NCBI GenBank assembly: GCA_902729315.2 | Contig: LR746276.1 | Coordinates: forward strand, 5,964,169-6,028,168 | Length of the DNA stretch: 64,000 nucleotides | Direction: 5' to 3' | From: Spirodela intermedia | Lineage: Eukaryota > Streptophyta > Magnoliopsida > Alismatales > Araceae | Shown here: positions 10,278-22,859 of the stretch, in pieces | Layout: the number at the start of each line of letters is the position of its first letter | How positions within the stretch are numbered: position 1 is the stretch's first letter | Made by a program: the position numbers and the translations under genes | Notes under the pieces: generated by a model | Told to the model about the DNA's origin: nothing | Databases searched by the model: none | Seen by the model: the letters and a program-made list of their open reading frames with translations, nothing else

Positions 10278-12965
10278 ATGGCTTCATCAGCGACCTTCAC
10301 GGCCACTCTACCTCCCGCAGCGTCTCTCCGAGGGCTCTCGGACCGCAGGAACCCCGCTCGTCCTGCCGTGGCTTCCGCCCGTTTCTCGAGCCGAGCTCCC
10401 GCCGGATCGCAGCAAATTTCGCCACTGAACCGCAGATTCGCCGCCTCGTCGCCTCGGCTGAGGGTGAATGAGAGGAGAATGAGGACTTCAGTTGTGGTTC
10501 ATGCCACGGCCGCTGTGGAGAAGTCCATCCACGATTACACCGTCAAGGTCGGATGGGATCTTGTCGGCTCTGTTTTTTGCTTTCTCTCCCTCTCCTTGTC
10601 TTCATATACGCATACGCATTTTTTTTCTGCTGATGAACGAGCTATTTTGATCAGGACATCGACGGGAAGGATGTGTCTCTTAGCAAATTCAAGGGAAAAG
10701 TTCTATTGGTCGTCAATGTTGCTTCAAGATGGTAATACTTTGGTGCTTCCTGTTATTAGTTAGCAGTGAGCTTTAATCATACTTAGAAATCTTCTGTGTG
10801 TATGGACTGTATTCTCATAGAAGCAAGTGTTTTTTTTCTCAATGTCAGTGGCTTAACAACATCCAATTACATGGAGCTTTCCCACATCTACGAGAAGTAC
10901 AAGACTCAAGGTAACAAACTCACTTTCATTTTTTATGAAAATGATGGGAATTAATTGACTAGTAGCGACACATGCGACCAAACTTTAGGCTCGGAAGCTC
11001 AGCAAGGATATCAATGGACAGGGTATTATTTTCAGGCTGTACTTGACCCTAACCAAACTACAGCCTATATACATGTTGTCCAACTTAGTTGAATTTGCGT
11101 TGTTTCTGTCGATCCTAGTTCTAACCATCAGATTAGGGCCCCAATCCAAGTCTAGCACTAACCAAGGTTGAACTCTAGGCTGTAAATCCTTGCCTCAAAT
11201 GATAATCAACTGCCTGTAATGGAAGTTGGGATAGGTCAGGCCCTGTTTAAGTTGGGAAATTTACACTGGGATGCAGGACTAGCACACCCACAGATTTAAT
11301 CCGAGGCATGTTTTCATTACAAACATACGTATACATATCAATTATATCCAAATGGGGATTTGAGTCAAGCTATACCAACCAATTAGCGTTAATCATCCTG
11401 TTGCGATCTAAACAAAACCTGGGCCAAATGGTCAATTTTGCAAAGTCAGAATCACAGAAATTTTCGCATGAACATCCTACATGACAAATGGGCTTCTATT
11501 CTGTTGAATGGGATTTGTGGTATTCCTTAAACAAGACTGAAACGTATTATGTTTTCGACCGAGGCATTACCGACGTCAAAGGGATTATATGCTTCTTAGG
11601 CAAGATCTTCTTTTAATTTTTTAAATCCTGAATATTTAGATAGATGAACCAGACATAAGAGCCTTGCCAAGCTAAGGTATTCTAGTAAATGTGCCCATTA
11701 AACATATGGGCAGAGTGGAGAGCTAAGTCAAATGTAAAAATATCCTTGAACCAGGATGAGATGTGTCCCTAGCTTTTCTTACTAAAAGATAGACAAACAA
11801 AGCCCATGGCTTTCTTACATCTATTAAATCTGACGAATTTTTTTTATCTGATTTTTGAGTAGAGAAGAGTTATCTTCTCAAATTATAGATGGTTTATAAA
11901 GTGTCTTCTTCAAGATTATGAACGTTGAAGTGTAACGAGTTGCAATGGAAAGGATTATTTACTTGATTTAAATGCAGGATTTGAGATTCTGGCATTCCCT
12001 TGCAACCAGTTTGGGTTTCAGGAACCCGGGTCAAATCAAGAGATAAAACAGTTTGCTTGCACCAGGTTCAAAGCGGAATTCCCTATTTTCGACAAGGTAA
12101 CCCTACCCTCCGAACATTTTGAGAAGCATGCACCGTCTAATCTCAGACACTATACCATCCGTACATTTATATTCACGTGCCAACAACCTTATCAATGCGC
12201 CGCTGTACTTCAGGTTGATGTCAACGGGCCATTCACAGCACCAGTCTACCAGTTTCTGAAGTCCAGTGCCGGTGGGTTCTTGGGTGATCTCATAAAGTGG
12301 AACTTTGAGAAATTCTTGGTCAACAAAAATGGCAAGGTTGTGGAGAGATACCCGCCGACGACATCACCTTTCCAGATTGAGGTAGCCATGCTCGACCCTG
12401 GCCAGGAAATCATTCCAAAAAGCTATGTTCCTTATAATTTTTTATTTTTCTGGCTCAAAACCAAGCAGAAAGCATCATCCCAGGCCCTCAAATGATCGCA
12501 ATCAGAAAAGATGGAACCTACAGGCACATCTGAGTACCTTAGAGGGTCTGAAATCCGAGATGAAATTGGGTGTTAGCTATCTCTTCAAGGATCCCATACG
12601 GGTATCATTAGTACGAAGGGGTCTGGGATCATCAGGATCCGAACAATCCATGCGTCTCTTAACCTTCAATCTTTGGGTATTACACACACATAAGACCACA
12701 AGACTGTGGATAAATAAATATACTGGCTCTGACTTTGGATTGAAATTCATATGAATATTGAAATGGGATCCCCACCAATGATATGAAATGCATGAAGGGC
12801 ATCATTTAAATATGAAATTGCTCAACTTTGTATGGAGCGGAGGGCCTTTCTCTTTCTTCATCCATCATCTTGGCTGTGCTTCTATTTTTCCATTTTGGTG
12901 GAGCATTCTAGTTTCTGACTCTCTGTTTCTTGCAGAAGGACATCCGGAAGCTGATTGCAGTGTGA
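10278..12965 (+). CDS. GPX: Glutathione peroxidase-like (thioredoxin-dependent) peroxidase, plastid type
   Basis: Reduces lipid and hydrogen peroxides; plant members use Cys and thioredoxin. Exons: 10278-10547, 10655-10731, 10849-10910, 11978-12096, 12214-12381, 12936-12965; 241 residues. The first 75 or so residues are Ser/Ala/Arg-rich with almost no acids, as in a chloroplast transit peptide. The peroxidatic Cys116 is TGT, not the selenocysteine TGA, and its codon is split by intron 2 (TG|T). Cys145 lies in LAFPCNQFG and the resolving Cys164 in FACTRF; their spacing equals that of the known plant enzymes. WNFEKFLV is intact. The final exon codes for only KDIRKLIAV. The start is chosen because MASSATFTA begins the transit-peptide-like region; upstream in-frame codons add nothing conserved. 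The preceding G-box array suggests stress or ABA control. Confidence 0.95.
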
Positions 12966-13095
12966 TCGGCCTCCCAGAGGATTCGGTGGCAGGTGCCTGG
13001 CTGAAAATCTGCTCCCTCTGTTTAATAGCATGCCATAGATAGTCTTGTTTTGAATGTGGCTCGTGTATATAATGCTTACCTGTTTAAGAGTACCC

Positions 13096-13560
13096 CAGAT
13101 GTGAATCGTCCTGGCTAGAAAATGGTTGATACTCTGCTTGATCATCTCTGCTCTGGGGAAACCCTAATTTAGGGAAGTCAGATGGAGGGTTGACTTTGAG
13201 GGATTGGCAGGGTGGGTTATCATCATTGCCTTAACTTTATTATCCTCAGATGAGAATCGTCCTGGCTAGAAAATGGTTGATATTCTGCTGGATCATCTCT
13301 GCTCTGGGGAAACCCTAATCTATGCAAGTCAGATTGGAGGGTTGACTTCGAGGGTTTGGCAGGGTTATCATTATTACCTTATTTTTATTTTCTTTTTCCT
13401 CCTATATAATATCCTCAGATGAGAATCGTCCTGGCTAGAAAACAGTTAATATTCTGTTGGATCATCTCTCCACTGGGTAAACCCTAATTTAGGGAAGTCA
13501 GATGAAGGGTTGACTTTGAGGGATTGGCAGGGTTATCGTAATTACCTTTTTATTTTTATT
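13096..13560. repeat. Three-copy tandem repeat downstream of GPX
   Basis: Copies begin with CAGATG(T/A)GAATCGTCCTGG at 13096, 13247 and 13416 (spacing 151 and 169). Each contains GAAACCCTAAT or TAAACCCTAAT (telo-box-like), GTCAGAT, GGGTTGACTT (W-box core TTGAC) and GGCAGGGT. The first copy overlaps the probable GPX 3' untranslated region. Confidence 0.9.
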
Positions 13561-13815
13561 TTTTCCTCGTATATGATATTTGTGTATTTTGTGTCACCTA
13601 ACACAGAAATAATCTTTTAAATTATTGCGAATATGATTAAGACCGCCAAACTGCCCACTCCACATCTTGATTTGCCCCCAAATGCGTGGAACCGTTTGTC
13701 AAATAGCTGCAGATTCTGGATAAAACTTTCTCCTACGACTCTATTAATATAATGAAGGTTCTTTCCTTTTGAGTTGTCCACCTGATCATTGACGTGGATG
13801 AAATCAATTCTGGAG

Positions 13816-14303
<488 letters not shown>

Positions 14304-14550
14304 ATACAGATGCAAGCAAAATTGGGAAATCATCTTAATATTTTAAAGTTTGTAGTAAGTTGAATTTTGGGATCCATTCGTGGGAATCTGACGTGTCTTC
14401 GGGTTCAACGTTGTCCGAGCGAGGAATCTCCTTCAAACACGGTCAACGGTAGACTCATCCTCAAATCGGATCTTGGCTTGGGTTATCCGGGTGGGGAATC
14501 GCTTTCCGAACATGGACCCGCGAATCGGCTCTTTCCTGCCAAATCCGACA

Positions 14551-14625
14551 TAGGATGGGCCGAATACAGTCCAAACTGAAAAATCGGGCCTTTACACCCA
14601 TAAGGCCCATACGGGCCAATTAGTT
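14551..14625 (+). promoter_or_regulatory. Site II-like TGGGCC cluster upstream of RPOTp
   Basis: TGGGCC at 14556, its reverse complement at 14604, and further GGGCC words at 14586 and 14613. Such TCP-binding elements are common in promoters of plant genes for organelle gene expression. They lie 220-290 bases before the proposed start. Confidence 0.45.
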
Positions 14626-14841
14626 CGGAGATATTCCCGCGGGCAAGCATGGTTGATAGTCCTACCCTCGTGGAAGGTTTAAGGGAGGTTCCATCGGCTA
14701 GCTTTATCCTCTTCTCCTCCTGCTTCTTCTTCTTCTTCTTCTTCTTCATCTTCCCTCAACTCCCCCTTCTCTCCACTCCCTTCTCCCCAGAGTCCAGCAG
14801 TCCGAAGCCATCTTCCCTGCTTCTCCTGGACCCTCGAAACC

Positions 14842-17800
14842 CTGGCTTCCATCGTCTTACTCCCTCCAGTCCCTCTGCGGGTTTCAAGGGATTCATGGAT
14901 AAGAACAGAGGGGCCAGCGCTGCAGAGGATTCAGAAGAACTCGCCGTTTCTTCAAATTCCTCACCACCCGTGGGAGAGTGCTAGATGGGTCCTCTGCAGA
15001 TCCCTCCGGTCGTCTTCCTTCCCCGGGGGCCCGGAGCCCCCCGAAGCCGACCATGGCTTCCCGGCGGTGTTCTCTCATCTGAGCTCCATCCGGCCCCCTT
15101 TGCTGGTCGAAGACTCGGAGGAGTTGGTGAAGGCCACTGCGGCGAGGGTCCTGGAGGAGGAGGCGCTGAGGCTCAGGTGGCCCGGGGGAGGGCTCCCCCT
15201 CCTGTGGGCCGGAGGAGATCTGAAGAGGGTCTTCTACGAAGACCCGCCATGGTTTTACCTCGCATTTACCAGGGATCTGAAGGTTCTCCCGAAGACAGGG
15301 GCTCAGGATGCGGGGAAGTGGAGGTACCATTCTCTCCGGAGGAGGCAGATTAAGATGGAGACGGAGGCGTGGGAGCTGGCGGCCGAGGAGTACCAAGAAC
15401 TTCTGAGGGAGATGCTGGAAAAGAAGCTCGCCCCCAATTTGCCCTACGTGAAGTCTCTGATGCTGGGGTGGTTCGAGCCCCTGAGGGATGCCATCGCCAG
15501 GGAGCAGAATCTGCAGAACAGCAAGGAGAAGAAGACAAGGGCATCGTATGCGCCGTACATTGGGCTTCTGCCGGCCAACAAGATGGCCGTCATTGTCATG
15601 CACAAGATGATGGGTCTACTGATGACTGGTCAGGAGGAAGGTTGTGTTCGGGTAGTTCAGGCTGCCATCCACATTGGCGAGGCCATAGAACAAGAGGCAA
15701 TAATTCTTTCCCATCTCGCTCTATGGTTTTTCATCTACAAGATCAATGTCCGTCAACGAAATGACCATTGTTCCTTCGTCACTTCTTTGGCTCCATCTTG
15801 CAGGTCAGAATCCATAAGTTTCTCAAGAAATCTAAGAGAACACGAGACGGGGATCAGAATGATCAGAATGAGGGGGCAATCAAACAACGCGAAATCCTCA
15901 GAAAACGCGTTCGGAAGTTGATGAAAAACAGACGATCAGTTGAGATTTGTAAGCTGGTGAGGTCCGACGATGAGATAAAGCCTTGGGGCCGCGATGCCCA
16001 GGCCAAGGTCCGCTGCTCTCCCTTTTCCTTGTGTAAAATGTTACCCTTTTTGTGCTTTCTCGAATGGATTCTGAGGCATCTTCTGCATCCCTTTTACTCA
16101 GCTGGGAAGCTGTTTGGTAGAACTGCTGATGGAGACAGCATTTGTTCAACCTCCAGCTCTTCAGTCAGTAGATGTGCCGCCAGATATCCGGCCTGCCTTC
16201 AGGCACACTTTCAGGCCCGTCTCGAAGGAAGACAGGTAAGCACGAATTTTCATTCCTTCTTCAATTGACACTGGTAGTACGTATAACAGTTCTGATCTTT
16301 TTACTTTCCCTTGTTATAGGAAATCGGGGAAGAGATATGGGGTTATTGAATGTGATGCGCTCGTCCACGAAGGACTTGATAGCACTGTAAGATACATAGC
16401 AAACTATTTCTATTCTGCGTTGTCTATTTAATAGAATAAAAACTACAGATATCATGCGTTATTCTCTAAGCCTTTGCCTTATGCTCTTTTCATGTTTGGA
16501 TTTTTTTTTTTCGGACTGCTCTTTTCTTTTGCATTTAATGAATTTTTATTTAAATTTTCAGGCTAAGCACATGGTGATTCCCTACATGCCAATGCTGATA
16601 AACCCAGAAAAATGGAAAGGGTATGATTGCAGTTGTATATTCTCTGAATATTTTGACAAATTTTATGTTCTCTACATTGCTATATTTCCAGCTTGCTTTC
16701 CGGGTGAAGGATTATTTTTGCCGTTTTTTATCTCTTTTATGTCTTTGGTTATAACGTCCTTTATTTCTAATAATGAATTGCTGCAAGTTTTGCACCTAAC
16801 AATGGCCTCGAATATTGTGTGCTTTCTGGCTGGGAAAATTATTGGGCTGGGATTCTATGGCTTTGCCAATTGCTGAGTACCATATAATAATGGTTCCGAA
16901 ATGGCTGTTGTAGATGTGATTATGGACATGATCCTGCTCCATTCATTTCTGATTATTTTTTAGTTGGACGCCCACGCCCCAATACATTTAGCATGGTATT
17001 AGAGTCGATAATTGCTCTTGGGCCGAACAAACCCCATTAATGCTGTTCACGTGAAAAAACCGAAAAAACGTCTTAAATAGTCCCCTATTTGTCATGATAT
17101 AAATAGATCTGTGTCTACAATGATCATTGATTGGCAAGGTAGTTGTGAATTGGATGGCCCAACTCTGAAAGTAAATAAAGGATAGCAAGGAATTTTTGTA
17201 TCAGCTCATGTAAAGGGTACCCATTCGTGGGCTGATTTTCCATCTATGAAGATTTGGTTCAGTTCAAATTCGTTATGGGGGTGAAGAGTAAAATCCAGTT
17301 TTTTCTTGGCCATAATGGAAGGCTAGACCGAGAGGTTCTATGCTACCATTGCGTTTCGTCCTCAGATAGCTGATCCTTTGATGAATTCATAGAGGACTCT
17401 GTAGTGCTCGTCTTTTTTGGATCAAAGAGACTAATGTGGCTACATATTTCGAATGATGATGTTTCGTCTCCTGTCTTCTATGGAGGATTTTATAGACCTA
17501 AAAATGCTGAGCTTCTACATCTTTTTTCCCCTAAACAAATGCCTCTGATTGGGATCATTATGAAGGAGGAACATACTATAAGATGGTTTAATTTCCTTTG
17601 ATCACAGATGATATTTTCCAGTACCGCTCTTTGGGTGACATCTTGATGTGGGTAGATTCTATTTCATCTGCCTCAGACACCCCTGTCTCTTTTGGGAGGG
17701 GTTTGGGGGGGGTGGCGGTGGATCTTTTTTCTCATTTCAGCTATTCTGCCTTTTCTTAATTTGTATTTATCTCCAGTTCTATCAGTTCAACTTCCTTCAC

Positions 17801-20800
17801 TGATCTCTAAAAAAGAAAACACCGGTGTGCATGATTCTTTTAGGAAGGGGGTTTAGGGGATATTAATGGTTTTTTTGCTTGGGTTTATATTTCTTTGACA
17901 GTTCCAACTCTTCAACTTCCTATATTGATCTCTGTTTGACGTATGTTTAAGTAAACTGAGCAGTTTTTGAACCCTTTTTTTTTTTTTGATTGTGAGATAT
18001 GTGGATCCTTTCCTCACGCAGTTGGCCATTTAGATGAATAATATGTTCAATTTTATTTTTCTCATCATGCTTTCTGTGTGAATGTGCTCAATTTTATTTT
18101 TCTCATCGTGTTTCTGTGCAGGTATGACAAAGGTGGACACTTGTTCTTACCTTCCTATGTGATGCGCACGCATGGAGCAAAACCACAGCAGGATGCGATT
18201 AGAAGTGTGCCAAGGAAGCAGTTGCAGAAGGTCTTTGAGGTGATAAGTCTCTCTTGTTCTTCTCAAATCACAGTTGACTGGTCCCCTTCTGTAGGTTGTG
18301 GCACACTGCATGCTGTGGGATTTCCACTTAGGTTTGAAAAGATGGGCCGTACTGCCTTGGGAAGTAACTAGGAATAAGAAATGTCGATTCAACTCTGTGG
18401 CATAAGTTCCTGGTTTCAGAAAAGTTTAGGATGAAAGTATCATGTGAAGAATTTTATAGGCTTATTTTTTTATTATGCGAGTAAAACCTGTTGTAAACAT
18501 ATGTCTATGATACCATTAAATATCAGGGCACTGTATGGGGGGTATCTTTGATAGGTATGTGGCCATCTTTGGTGGGACAGACGCTCATCAGGGGCGTATG
18601 TGATCTCATTCTTAGGGCAGTTTATGACTAATTAACATGTTCCTTGCAATGGATAAACTATTTCTCTTGGTGTTTATGAAATGAACAGATAAAACTCATG
18701 GTATAAAAATAAGAATGGGCAACAGATATCTTCGGCTACTTACTCTTCTTAGTATGGTATAAGCTTTATTTACTTTCTCTGAATGGCCTGGGGTTTACGT
18801 GCAGGCTCTGGATACTCTTGGAACCACCAAATGGAGGGTGAATAAGAGGGTACTTAGTGTCATTGAGGCTATCTGGAGTGCTGGTGGGCGGACAGCAGGC
18901 TTAGTCGACTGTAAAGATGTGTGCACCAAAATTTCACTTTAATATTGTGCCTTATTTTTATTTATCTGTTAACTTGCTAAACTAGGCAATTATATTATTT
19001 TATTTTCTTGGTCCGCAGATCCCTATGCCTGAAAAGCCGGACTCAGAGGATCCTAATGAGATACAAAAGTGGAGATGGGAGTCCAGGAGAGTAAAGAAGG
19101 CCAACAGCGAGATGTATGCTCAGCGCTGTGATATCGAGCTCAAACTCTCTGTAACATCCTGTGCTCAAATAGAAAATTCTGGGTGTTATAATTTTTTTCA
19201 TAAATATTTATTGTTATCAATTGACTCTGATCATCAGGTTGCTAGAAAGATGAAGGATGAGGATGGTTTCTATTACCCGCATAATCTCGACTTCCGGGGC
19301 CGGGCATACCCCATGCACCCACACTTGAATCATTTTGGCTCGGATTTGTGTCGGGGGCTCTTGGAGTTTGCTGAAGGGAGGCCACTGGGGAAGTCTGGGT
19401 TGTACTGGTTGAAGATTCACCTTGCAAATTTATATGCTGGGGGAGTAGAAAAACTTGCCCATGAGGAGCGTCTCTCATTTGTGGAGAGTCATATTGAGGA
19501 TATATTGGATTCCGCGGAGAAGCCTCTTGATGGGAGACGCTGGTGGCTGAATGCTGAGGACCCTTCGCAATGCCTGGCGGCATGCTTCAGCCTCTCTGAT
19601 GCCCTAAAAAGCTCATCGCCCTACAGTGGTGTCTCCCACCTGCCCATTCATCAGGTACCATCTGATGTTGAGCAGTTGAACATAATACATGATTTCACAG
19701 AGATTAACTGTGCATTGATGACCCCACGTTCTATGTTGTGGTGGTTGATTCTAGTTATTTTTTGTTTTGCTTTTTTTTTTGTTGTCGGAGTAGCATAAAA
19801 TGACCCATTTCATGCTAAAAGGACTTTCATACTCCCTTCGAAGGAATAGATAAGTAATTTCATCATTTAGTGTCGGATTGTTGAGTTTTTTTTTTTCACT
19901 TCTCTTGTCTTACTTAGTAAGTCAATTTTAGACCCAAGGATCTGAGTAATATACCTCTGTTTCTCTCTCTTTTTTATATACGTTATGAATGTGCGGTTGT
20001 ACTTAAGGTTGAAGACCAAGCTTCCATCGTCAAACCAAACTTTTCCTTTGTTACTTGTTTCTTGGTGGCAGTCAGTTATATATCTGATCATTTTTTGGGT
20101 ATTTTCTTGGATCTCCCTTGGATTTAATCTGCGGTTACCAGCCTTTTCTTGAGTGAAGCAGGAGTGCTATGGTCTCCCTAGCCACCTCTGTTTTAATATT
20201 CTGATGCAATAAAGGTTTAACTGCTTTTCAGGATGGCTCATGTAATGGTTTGCAGCATTACGCAGCTTTAGGGAGGGACTGTGTAAGTTCATCTTTCATT
20301 TAATTTATTCATTTTTTTTTCTATAGTTTGTGATGATTAAGTTGTGTATCTAGATTCTTGACCACTTTTCTAAATTTTCCCATGTTTTCTGGCTGTAATT
20401 CTCAGCCAGGGGCTGCTGCGGTTAATCTGGTGGCTGGGGAGAAGCCTGCAGATGTATATTCAAGGATAGCTGCTAGGTATGAGATATGGTTTCATAGTGT
20501 CAACGAATAATCTGCAACATGAATTGCTTTGCCTATCATTTATCAGCTGTTCATGTATTTCTATTTATATCTGTGAGATTTCTCGTCTATAATTCTCCAT
20601 GTTCTAATCATTATTTAAGATGATATGAGTGCTATATTTTCAATGTTCAGTTCATTCCTAATACTGTCCCAAATCTGTGAAGGGTTCTTGATACCATCAG
20701 AAAAGATTCGGAGAAAGATCCTGCCACTAATTCAAATGCCCCACTGGCCAGGATTTTACTCAATCAGGTTTCTTATTCAGAATCTACAGCGTAGATTTCC

Positions 20801-22859
20801 CTGTTTTGTGCTATTATTATATTCGATAAATGTTTTCTAACATTTCAATGAATGATTTTGGGTCTTGGTAGTATTCAGGTGGACAGGAAATTAGTCAAGC
20901 AGACGGTGATGACATCAGTCTACGGTGTGACATATGTTGGGGCGCGGGAACAGATTAAGAGGAGATTGGAGGAACGAGGACTCATCGATGACGAGAAATT
21001 GCTGTATCGGGTATCTTGCTATGCAGCAAAGGTATCCATTCTTCCGTCATCTAATGCAAGCATCAATTTGCTTGAATTGATTTAATTAATTCAACTATAA
21101 TTTTCCCTAATTACACAGGTGACGTTGGCTGCCTTGGAAGAAATGTTCCAATCAGCACGTGGGATCATGAGCTGGTTGACTAGTTGTGCAAAGGTGGGAT
21201 CATCAGGATTGGAGCCTGTTTAAGCTAGTTTTGAAATCTTTGCAACATGAAAATGATCTGTACCATGACTCTAATGTGGGCCTTCTCATGAATATATGAT
21301 GCGCAGGTCATGGCTTCACAGAACCAGCCTGTGAGATGGACGAGCCCTCTTGGTCTCCCCATTGTACAACCCTATGTGAAGAGTGAGAGGCACCTTGTAA
21401 GTTCCTGGTTCCTTTAGAAGATTATCATATGAAAATCCTTTCGGAGACTCAGATTTTCTTTGGCTGTCTGCAACCTACTGGAGACTAAAGGAATCTTAAT
21501 TCAAATCCTATCATGCTGAGGATGGGGTATTGAGTAGAATGATATATTTATTTTATATTATTTTATTTTATGTAGTCAAATCAAAATAACAATCTCAAAT
21601 ATAGTCCGTTTTTTGTGGCAGTACACGTTGTTTCGATTAAGGTTACTCGAATTTCATATGATCTTTTTATCAGAACATAAAAATTTCCTGGGCAGAAATC
21701 CTAGTGATACGGTTTAAGCTGGTCCAATTCCAGATCCCAGTTTCAAATGCTTTCTGAGTTTCAAGTCCTCTAGTTTCATTGAGTGACTAGAATGATATGG
21801 AGTTTCTGTAGCTGATCGCTTTTAGGCTATCAAACTAGCAGCTGAAGCAAGAATATTTGCAGCCATCATTCAAATAGTTATTTTCTTGTGTAATGATGGA
21901 TAATTTTGCCCAATTCATGGTATTTTTCTCTTGAGCATTTTCCTCATATTTGTTTTCTGCTTTTCATGGTTTCAGATCAAAACCTCCCTTCAGGTGTTGT
22001 CTCTACAACGTGACAGCGACTCAGTAAGATCTAGCTCGACATTGCTCAAGTTCCCATCTATGTTACTTGCTTGTAGACGAGAGTCATAGGTGTGGAGAAA
22101 GAAGATTATTTTCTGTTTGCCTAAGTGATGCCGCTTAATGGCCGGCTGCAGGTTGCAGTCAAACGGCAGGCAACTGCGTTTCCTCCGAACTTCGTGCATT
22201 CACTTGATGGCTCACATATGATGATGACTGCCACTGCATGCAGGGATGCCGGCTTGGAGTTTGCAGGTTTGCTTTCCAGATTTGGCATTCTGAGTGATTT
22301 TTGAAGAAGAATGAACCTTCATGGGTCTATTTTTTTAGAGGATTTTCAATCACTGGAATATTTTAATTTTCTAGGTGGGATTGTATGATTTTTAATGGAG
22401 AAAATCGATGTTTTTCACGTGGTGATTCATATCAAAATGGAACTCATGCATTTTTATTTTTTATTTGATGAAAAAACCCTTTAAATCATGCTCGAATTAA
22501 TCTGAAATGAACGGAATCTGAACATAGGGGTGCATGACTCATTTTGGACACACGCGTGTGATGTTGATGAGATGAATCGGATCTTAAGGGAGCAATTCGT
22601 GGAGCTCTACAGCGCTCCAATTCTTGAGAATGTGAGTGAATACATGGGAGCTCTGATTATTGTCCGATTTTTTCCATTTTTGCTTTGGTCCGCTCATCAG
22701 TTGACTTTTGTTTTTGCTGTTGTTGTTGTTGGTCTCGAATTCATGCAGCTGCTCGAGAGCTTCCAATCTTCCTTCCCAACATTGACATTTCCACCCCTGC
22801 CAGACCGAGGCGATTTTGACCTGCATGAAGTACTGACGTCTACTTATTTTTTCAACTGA
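14842..22859 (+). CDS. RPOTp: Plastid phage-type RNA polymerase RPOTp, probable CTG start
   Basis: Single-subunit T7-like polymerase that transcribes plastid housekeeping genes. Exons: 14842-15696, 15804-16007, 16102-16235, 16320-16386, 16562-16620, 18122-18239, 18805-18918, 19019-19150, 19238-19654, 20232-20282, 20406-20476, 20683-20767, 20879-21031, 21119-21193, 21307-21396, 21976-22023, 22152-22266, 22528-22631, 22749-22859; 1000 residues (AtRPOTp is about 993). Catalytic residues are intact: Asp701 (DGSCNGLQH), Arg772, Lys776 and Tyr784 ([14 protein letters not shown]) and His932-Asp933 (HDSFWTHA); it ends in YFFN. The N-terminal half ([25 protein letters not shown]) is RPOTp-like rather than RPOTm-like. 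The frame is open from a stop at 14680, yet holds no ATG before the Met codon at 15355, inside the conserved region. CTG at 14842 sits in ACC-CTG-GCT context and opens a plausible transit peptide ([12 protein letters not shown]). Intron 1 uses a GC donor. Confidence 0.93.
16985..17240 (+). mobile_element. Possible LTR-retrotransposon remnant in RPOTp intron 5
   Basis: Intron 5 (16621-18121) is the longest in the gene. At 16994-17006 it carries TGGTATTAGAGTC, close to the initiator-Met tRNA primer-binding site of plant LTR elements (TGGTATCAGAGC). No coding domain is recognisable around it, so this is a weak call. Confidence 0.3.

Noticed and set aside
15067-15069. GTG at 15067 as the RPOTp start
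   Set aside because: The open frame extends well upstream with transit-peptide-like composition, and CTG at 14842 has a far better context. A GTG start here would leave almost no targeting sequence.
14985-15353. Plus-strand frame starting MGPLQIPP
   Set aside because: Shadow of RPOTp exon 1 in another frame. The RPOTp frame has clear homology over the same bases.
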